Shown piece by piece: positions 13,595 to 13,810 of a stretch of 13,810 nt of DNA. Both the position numbers and the translations under genes were made by a program. Within the stretch, counting starts at the first letter, position 1. Every line of letters starts with the position of its first letter. Below the pieces are notes generated by a model, which saw nothing but the letters and a program-made list of their open reading frames with translations, had not been told where the DNA came from and searched no databases. The DNA comes from Candidatus Bathyarchaeota archaeon (GTDB lineage: Archaea; Thermoproteota; Bathyarchaeia; Bathyarchaeales; Bathyarchaeaceae), in NCBI GenBank assembly GCA_029879825.1, contig JAOUPL010000027.1:1-13810 (forward strand). Reading direction: 5' to 3'.

Positions 13595-13810
13595 CTAGTG
13601 GTTTTGAACGATTCTCTTTCGGTGATGATCGTTCAATGGATCGAGTGAAATTGGCGGTTGGGGGGCTTTGATGTCTTGGCTGTTAATGCCATGCATAATG
13701 AGTTTGGCTTTTGATACGGCATTGAGGGCCTTGTAGTACATGATTAAGAGCTTAGATTCCGCCCTTTTCTTTGTTAAGTTATGCTTCAATTGCAACTCCA
13801 TTATTTCTAT
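13595..13810 (-). CDS. C-terminal part of an unrecognised protein at the window edge
   Basis: The minus strand is open from the window end to a TAG at 13597-13595. An internal ATG at 13801 would give 68 residues, but the codons before it (ATA GAA ATA) are also open and no ribosome-binding site is seen, so the gene may begin outside the window. The sequence is basic, with a helical stretch KKRAESKLLIMYYKALNAVS, then PQPPISLDPLNDHHRKR, and ends in VQNH. It resembles no family I know. It overlaps a 9-bp hairpin at its 3' end. It may be genuine, a degraded gene end, or a chance frame. Confidence 0.35.
   Translation of the reverse strand: MEIMELQLKHNLTKKRAESKLLIMYYKALNAVSKAKLIMHGINSQDIKAPQPPISLDPLNDHHRKRIVQNH
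13604..13636. repeat. 9-bp inverted repeat (hairpin)
   Basis: TTGAACGAT at 13604-13612 and ATCGTTCAA at 13628-13636 are exact reverse complements around a 15-base loop. It lies 110 bases after the MFS stop and inside the end of the minus-strand frame at the window edge. It could be a bidirectional terminator stem, an RNA structure or part of a mobile-element end. No T run follows closely on either strand. Confidence 0.5.

Noticed and set aside
13583..13660. tRNA-like start with an A-box match (TAGTCTAGTGG at 13591-13601).
   Set aside because: No matching acceptor 3' strand, the D-stem has a mismatch, the B-box match (GGATCGAGTGA) is poor, and the stem present is a 9-bp palindrome in the wrong place for an anticodon arm.

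Overview
The window is chromosomal DNA of an archaeon. The diagnostic genes are transcription factor B, signal recognition particle protein SRP19, ribosomal protein S8e and the H/ACA snoRNP protein Gar1. Promoters are archaeal TATA/BRE-like, and several strong Shine-Dalgarno sites are present. Together with the ETF/acyl-CoA dehydrogenase genes, this would fit a TACK-type lineage such as Bathyarchaeia, but the lineage is a guess from gene content; only the domain is secure. GTG and TTG starts are common.

Layout. Positions 1-227 hold the C-terminal end of an unrecognised plus-strand gene. Positions 368-5179 are a complete condensin operon, smc-scpA-scpB, with overlapping genes and strong Shine-Dalgarno sites at both junctions. 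It is followed by rps8e (5251-5643). Srp19 converges on rps8e from the minus strand (5655-5939). A divergent gap of about 270 bp leads to the overlapping pair gar1-tfb (6212-7404), and then to a small zinc-ribbon/coiled-coil protein (7499-7900).

From 7910 to 12226 the minus strand carries an energy-metabolism block. In transcription order it is a soluble HdrD/GlpC-like iron-sulfur oxidoreductase, then, behind its own likely promoter, etfB, etfA and an acyl-CoA dehydrogenase. The dehydrogenase would pass electrons from an acyl-CoA to the EtfAB flavoprotein. The two-[4Fe-4S], two-CCG-domain protein is the obvious candidate for the next carrier. Divergent from it is a major facilitator transporter (12294-13493). 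The right edge holds the end of an unrecognised minus-strand reading frame and a 9-bp hairpin.

Most of the window is housekeeping information processing. The points that merit a second look are the altered ABC signature in SMC, the proline-rich linker in ScpA, the HdrD-like/ETF/ACAD electron route, the single TATA element between two divergent genes, and the inverted repeat around the etfB promoter. I found no mobile element, CRISPR array, rRNA or tRNA, and no clear sign of a wholly new system.
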